The notes beneath the pieces were generated by a model. It did no database searches, was not told the DNA's origin, and was given only the letters and a program-made list of their open reading frames with translations. Below, one piece after another: positions 60,388 through 64,000 of a stretch of 64,000 nucleotides of DNA. Position 1 is the first letter of the stretch; each line of letters opens with the position of its first letter. The stretch comes from Candidatus Binatia bacterium (lineage in GTDB: Bacteria; Vulcanimicrobiota; Vulcanimicrobiia; Vulcanimicrobiales; Vulcanimicrobiaceae). Position numbers and translations under genes: made by a program. The stretch lies in the NCBI GenBank assembly GCA_035544215.1, contig DATKHY010000007.1, forward strand, positions 1,488,001-1,552,000. The letters are read 5' to 3'.

Positions 60388-61416
60388 ATGACAGCAAACT
60401 TGAATATCGTCGGTCTAACACGCGAGGTCTACAAGGGCCTTCCGACCACGCTGTGCGCGGGTTGCGGACACAACTCGATCACGAACCACCTGATCAAGGC
60501 GCTCTTCGAGTACGGGATCGAGCCGCACAAGCTCGCGAAGATGAGCGGCATCGGGTGCTCGTCCAAGACTCCGGCGTATTTCGTCGAGCAGGCCCACGGT
60601 TTCAACGGCCTGCACGGGCGCATGCCGTCGGCCGCGACCGGAGCCAAGCTCGCCAACCGCGAGCTGCTCGTGCTCGGCATCAGCGGCGACGGCGACACGG
60701 CCAGCATCGGGCTCGGGCAATACTGTCACATGATCCGGCGCAACGTCGATTGCACGTACATCGTCGAGAACAACGGCTGCTACGGCCTGACGAAGGGACA
60801 GTTCTCGGCTACGGCCGACGTCGGCTCGACGCAGAAGAGCGGCAAGGCGAACGAATATGCGACGATCGACATCTGCGGCCTGGCCATCGAGCTAGGCGCC
60901 ACCTTCGTCGCGCGGTCGTTCTCGGGCGACGGCAAGCAGCTCGTTCCGCTGCTGCAGGCGGCCTTCTCGCACCGCGGCACGGCGGTTCTCGACGTCATCA
61001 GCCCGTGCGTCACGTTCAACGACCACGAAGGCTCCACGAAGAGCTACGCCTACGTGAAGGATCACGACGTCGTGCTGCACACCGCCGACTATATCGCCGG
61101 CGGGCGCGAGATCAACGTCGATTACGAGCCTGGGACCGTTCGCGACGTCGAGCTCGAAGACGGCTCGCACGTACTCCTGCGCAAACTCGACGTGGACTAC
61201 GATCCGACAGACGGCATCGGAGCCTTGAAGACGATCCACGAGACGCGCAACCGGGGCGAGTTCGTCACCGGGCTGCTCTACGTGAACACCGAGGAACGCG
61301 ATCTCTGCGAGCACGAGCATCTCACGCGCAGGCCGCTCGCGCAGCTCGACGAGGACGCGCTGCGGATCGACCACGAGGAGTGGGACCGCATGATGGAGGC
61401 GGCAGCGTCGAAGTGA
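60388..61416 (+). CDS. korB: 2-oxoacid:ferredoxin oxidoreductase, beta subunit
   Basis: A 342-residue TPP-binding subunit. CAGCGHNSITNHL and GIGCSSKTPAYF supply the conserved Cys of the iron-sulfur site, GISGDGDTASIGLGQ is the TPP/Mg loop and IVENNGCYGLTKGQFSAT follows. Such KorB proteins carry one 4Fe-4S cluster and TPP. In a cell with citrate synthase the pair can run the 2-oxoglutarate step of the TCA cycle. GTGA overlap with the next gene. Confidence 0.95.
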   Translation: MTANLNIVGLTREVYKGLPTTLCAGCGHNSITNHLIKALFEYGIEPHKLAKMSGIGCSSKTPAYFVEQAHGFNGLHGRMPSAATGAKLANRELLVLGISGDGDTASIGLGQYCHMIRRNVDCTYIVENNGCYGLTKGQFSATADVGSTQKSGKANEYATIDICGLAIELGATFVARSFSGDGKQLVPLLQAAFSHRGTAVLDVISPCVTFNDHEGSTKSYAYVKDHDVVLHTADYIAGGREINVDYEPGTVRDVELEDGSHVLLRKLDVDYDPTDGIGALKTIHETRNRGEFVTGLLYVNTEERDLCEHEHLTRRPLAQLDEDALRIDHEEWDRMMEAAASK

Positions 61417-61820
61417 AGCTCCGCGTAGGCGCGCTCCTGGTCGCGCTGATCGCCGTGCAGACGCTTCCGGCCAAGGCCGTTGTCGTGCACGGGCGGGTAT
61501 GGCAGGCGACCTACGTCGCGGCGTACCAGCCGACGTTCGGTCCCTCGCGCGTGCCGTATGCCGGGACGCTGAAGCTCAAGTTCGACCACGGCATCGTCAG
61601 CGGCACGTATGTATCGGATTCGGTGCGCCCCGATTCGTTGTACGGACGCACGATCGCCGTCAGCGGCGGTGTGAGCGAGGGCCACGTGACGCTCAACCTG
61701 CAGGCGCCGGGCGGATTCACCGTGCGCGGCACGCTTTCGGGCGACGGCGAGATCTCGGGTACCGCCACGATCCGCGGATCGTTCTACAACTTCCTCGCCA
61801 AAGTCAAATCGTCGCCGTAG
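61413..61820 (+). CDS. Small secreted protein of unknown function
   Basis: 135 residues with a signal peptide (VGALLVALIAVQTLPAKA). The mature part is a compact beta domain with GTLKLKFDHGIVSGTY and RGTLSGDGEISGTATIRGSF, a pattern seen in many uncharacterised exported domains. GTG start in a GTGA overlap with korB. Confidence 0.7.
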   Translation: MKLRVGALLVALIAVQTLPAKAVVVHGRVWQATYVAAYQPTFGPSRVPYAGTLKLKFDHGIVSGTYVSDSVRPDSLYGRTIAVSGGVSEGHVTLNLQAPGGFTVRGTLSGDGEISGTATIRGSFYNFLAKVKSSP

Positions 61821-63283
61821 ACCAGACAAAAAAGGTATGGCTCGCGTTCATATTGCTGAGCGCGACGTTTTTCATGCTGCTCGTCGACTTCTCGATCGTG
61901 AGCATCGCGCTTCCCTCGATGGAAAGCGAGCTCCACATGCGGGCGTCGCAGGGGCAGTGGATCGTAAGCACCTACGCGATCTTCCTGGCCGGATTCCTCA
62001 TGCTCACGGGGCGCTGCGCCGATCTGTACGGGCGGTTTCGTTTCTTCGTCGCCGGGTTGATCGTGTTTGCGCTCGGCTCGTTGCTCGGTGGCCTGGCGCG
62101 CAGCGGCGAGATGCTGATCGCCATGCGCGCCGTGCAAGGGCTGGGCGCCGCGCTGGCCAACCCGGCGGCGTTGGCGATCGCGCTTTCGCTGTTTCCGGCG
62201 GGACCGCAGCGCTCGCGTGCGATCGCGACGTGGGGAATGGTCGGCACGATGGGTGTCGCGGCGGGCATGCTCTTCGGCGGCGTTCTCGTGCAGTATCTGG
62301 GATGGCGTTCGGTGCTGTTCGTCAACGTGCCGATCGCGGCGCTGGTCCTCGCACTCGCACCGATCTATCTGACACGCGATCGGGGTGACGCGACGCATCC
62401 GAAGCTCGACGTGCTCGGCGCGCTTCTGCTCACGACAGGGCTCGTGACGTTCGTCTACACCGTCGAGTCGATCCCGGTCGAGGGCCTCGGGTCGTGGCAC
62501 GCGCTTGCCGGCATTGCGGCGACCGTGGTGTCGCTGGCGCTGTTCGTCTTGGTCGAACGCCGCGTTGCCGAGCCGATCCTGCCGCGGCGCGTTTTACGGT
62601 ATCCGGATCTCCTCTCCGGCGCGTCGGTCGTGATGCTCCAGCCGATGTCGTACGCCGGCATCTTGGTGTTCGCATCGGTCTACGTGCAGCGCGTCTCCGG
62701 TTACGCTCCGCTATGGGCGGGGCTGGCCTTCCTGCCGTCGACCGTCATCGTCGCACTCGTGGCCGCGCCGCTGACCATGCCGATCGCGCGCGCGCTCGGC
62801 GTGCGCACGATGGGCATCGTGATGGGCGGTTTGATGACCGCCGGAGAGGCGATCCTGCTCTTCATGCAGCCGAACTCGCCGTATTGGGCGATCCTTCTTC
62901 CGGCCACGTGCATCGCCGGCTTCAGCGGCATGCTCGCCTATCAGACGGGAATGATCGCGGGGCTCGCGCACGTCGACGACGTCGACGAGGGCAGCGCCTC
63001 GGCCGCGATGAGCTTCGCGCTGCAGCTCGGCATCGGCTTGGGCGTGGCGTTCGGCGCCGCGGTTGAGGAGGCGAGAACGGCGGCCTTGCTCCACGCCGGT
63101 GCGTCACCAATCGTTGCGCTCGCCGGCGGCCTCCACGGCGCGTTCTGGTTTTCCGTGATCGCGGGGGTGGCGACCGCGGCGGCCGTCGTCGCCGGGTACC
63201 GTCACGCGGCAGCGGCAGAGATTCCGCAGCGGCATTACCTTCCGTTCGGGAAACTGCATCATCCCATCTCGGTGAAGGCGTGA
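61808..63283 (+). CDS. MFS transporter, DHA2 (14-helix) type
   Basis: About 490 residues. First helix LAFILLSATFFMLLVDFSIVSI, motif A-like GRCADLYGRFRFF between helices 2 and 3, and motif C-like GMVGTMGVAAGMLFGGVLV. About 14 helices, as in EmrB-like exporters. Substrate unknown. The start is unclear: no ATG, GTG or TTG precedes helix 1. Candidates are ATC 61808, a GTA whose frame overlaps the previous TAG, or TTG 61853 inside the helix. I use 61808 provisionally. Confidence 0.85.
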   Translation: MVAVDQTKKVWLAFILLSATFFMLLVDFSIVSIALPSMESELHMRASQGQWIVSTYAIFLAGFLMLTGRCADLYGRFRFFVAGLIVFALGSLLGGLARSGEMLIAMRAVQGLGAALANPAALAIALSLFPAGPQRSRAIATWGMVGTMGVAAGMLFGGVLVQYLGWRSVLFVNVPIAALVLALAPIYLTRDRGDATHPKLDVLGALLLTTGLVTFVYTVESIPVEGLGSWHALAGIAATVVSLALFVLVERRVAEPILPRRVLRYPDLLSGASVVMLQPMSYAGILVFASVYVQRVSGYAPLWAGLAFLPSTVIVALVAAPLTMPIARALGVRTMGIVMGGLMTAGEAILLFMQPNSPYWAILLPATCIAGFSGMLAYQTGMIAGLAHVDDVDEGSASAAMSFALQLGIGLGVAFGAAVEEARTAALLHAGASPIVALAGGLHGAFWFSVIAGVATAAAVVAGYRHAAAAEIPQRHYLPFGKLHHPISVKA

Positions 63284-64000
63284 CGGAGACGCAGTTGGAC
63301 CAGCTCGTCGCGGCGTTGCGCGGCGCGTCGTCGGTCTTCGTACTCACCGGATCGGGCATCTCGGCCGAGAGCGGCCTGCCGACGTTTCGCGGGGTCGGCG
63401 GGCTCTGGCGCACGCACCGGGTCGAAGAGCTCGCGTCGCCGGAGGGGTTTGCGCGCGATCCACAGCTGGTGTGGACCTGGTACAACGAGCGCAAATCCGC
63501 GCACGGACGCGCGCAACCCAACGCCGGCCACGTCGCGCTGGCGCGGCTCGAGGACAGCGTTGCGGACTTCACGCTGTCTACGCAGAACGTCGACTCGCTG
63601 CACTTGCGCGCCGGGTCGCGCAACGTGCTCGAGCTGCACGGTAACCTGCGCGAGGCGCGCTGCGCGCGCTGCGACGCGCGCCGGCCGCTGCCCGACGATG
63701 GTTTACCGCGCAGCCAGATCCAGCACGAGTGCGGCGGGCTCTTTCGGCCCGACATCGTGTGGTTTGGCGAGCCGCTGCCGGAGGCGGCGTGGCGAGCGTC
63801 CGAACGCGCGGCCGCGCGGGCCGGCGTCATCCTCGTGGTCGGCACCAGCGCGGTCGTCTATCCGGCCGCGGCGCTGGCGACGCATTACAACCGTCGTGCC
63901 TTCGTCGCCGAGATCAACCCCGAAGCGACGGCGATCAGCGACCACGTAAACTGCACGTTGCGCGGCACGGCGGCGGAGGTGCTCCCGAGAATCCTGGTTG
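63280..64000 (+). CDS. cobB: Sirtuin (NAD-dependent protein deacylase), 3' end cut by the window
   Basis: At least 240 residues. NAD motif GSGISAESGLPTFRG, catalytic TQNVDSLH and LELHGN, and RPDIVWFGE. The YNER motif near residue 70 corresponds to the YxxR that marks class III desuccinylases/demalonylases such as CobB and SIRT5. The zinc site has the first CxxC (CARC) but only one Cys in the second half (QHECGG), where a His may substitute. GTG start overlapping the MFS stop (GTGA). No stop before the window end. Confidence 0.92.
   Translation, partial: MTETQLDQLVAALRGASSVFVLTGSGISAESGLPTFRGVGGLWRTHRVEELASPEGFARDPQLVWTWYNERKSAHGRAQPNAGHVALARLEDSVADFTLSTQNVDSLHLRAGSRNVLELHGNLREARCARCDARRPLPDDGLPRSQIQHECGGLFRPDIVWFGEPLPEAAWRASERAAARAGVILVVGTSAVVYPAAALATHYNRRAFVAEINPEATAISDHVNCTLRGTAAEVLPRILV

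Noticed and set aside
61837-62388. ATG at 61837 with AAAAAGG just upstream as the start of a gene
   Set aside because: The frame is not that of the MFS transporter and its translation is Arg-rich and domain-free.

Overview
The window is 64 kb of one compact, GC-rich bacterial chromosome with about 55 protein genes, no rRNA or tRNA that I could recognise, no CRISPR array and no intact mobile element. Genes are packed tightly. Many neighbours share a GTGA, ATGA or TTGA start/stop overlap, and no gap reaches 300 bases. The cell is diderm: LptD, an LptF/LptG permease, LptC and Lnt are all present. MurE carries the DNPR motif associated with meso-diaminopimelate. A HrcA/CIRCE heat-shock circuit is visible. 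Together with the KGG-repeat stress proteins, a ferredoxin-dependent 2-oxoacid oxidoreductase and a fused-style MurE-to-Ddl wall cluster, this suggests a soil-type diderm lineage such as Eremiobacterota (WPS-2) or a relative. That placement is an inference from gene content, not from a search.

Layout. 1-2.1 kb (+): end of a DUF2079-like membrane protein and a cytochrome P450. 2.1-5.6 kb (-): an Lrp/AsnC regulator, kdd and kamA (lysine fermentation enzymes) and a small membrane protein. 5.6-10.6 kb (+): a peptide-binding lipoprotein and an RND pump. 10.6-15.1 kb (-): a small zinc-ribbon protein, an exported protein, a fumarylacetoacetase-family enzyme and the three-part proton-translocating transhydrogenase. 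15.1-23.8 kb (+): a macroglobulin-like secreted protein, polA, a DUF192 protein, mutM, an S1 protein, coaE and two KGG stress proteins. 23.8-30.9 kb (-): two blocks of envelope genes (lnt-lptC; transglycosylase-lptF/G-lptD) around a small plus-strand lipoprotein. 31.0-33.2 kb (+): AraC/Ogt fusion and a disulfide reductase-like flavoprotein. 33.2-48.3 kb (+): the division and cell wall cluster mraZ-rsmH-ftsL-ftsI-murE-murF-(cofE-like)-mraY-murD-ftsW-murG-murC-murB-ddl. 48.3-53.6 kb: DUF5069 protein, citrate synthase, hisA, a PadR regulator with a membrane protein and a three-domain protease/hydrolase fusion. 53.6-56.9 kb: alr divergent from groES-groEL. 56.9-58.5 kb (-): two uncharacterised exported-type proteins. 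58.6-64 kb (+): korA-korB, a secreted protein, an MFS transporter and a sirtuin cut by the window end.

How it works together. The centre is an envelope factory: precursor synthesis (Mur enzymes), septal synthesis (FtsI, FtsW), lipoprotein maturation (Lnt), LPS export (Lpt proteins) and D-alanine supply (Alr). The most unusual regulatory signal is a near-perfect CIRCE operator (33225-33251) directly upstream of mraZ and the wall cluster. A second CIRCE sits at the expected place in front of groES. The most unusual gene content is a CofE-like amide ligase homologue embedded between murF and mraY, and an aspartic protease-PDZ-alpha/beta hydrolase fusion next to a PadR gene with its own inverted-repeat operator.
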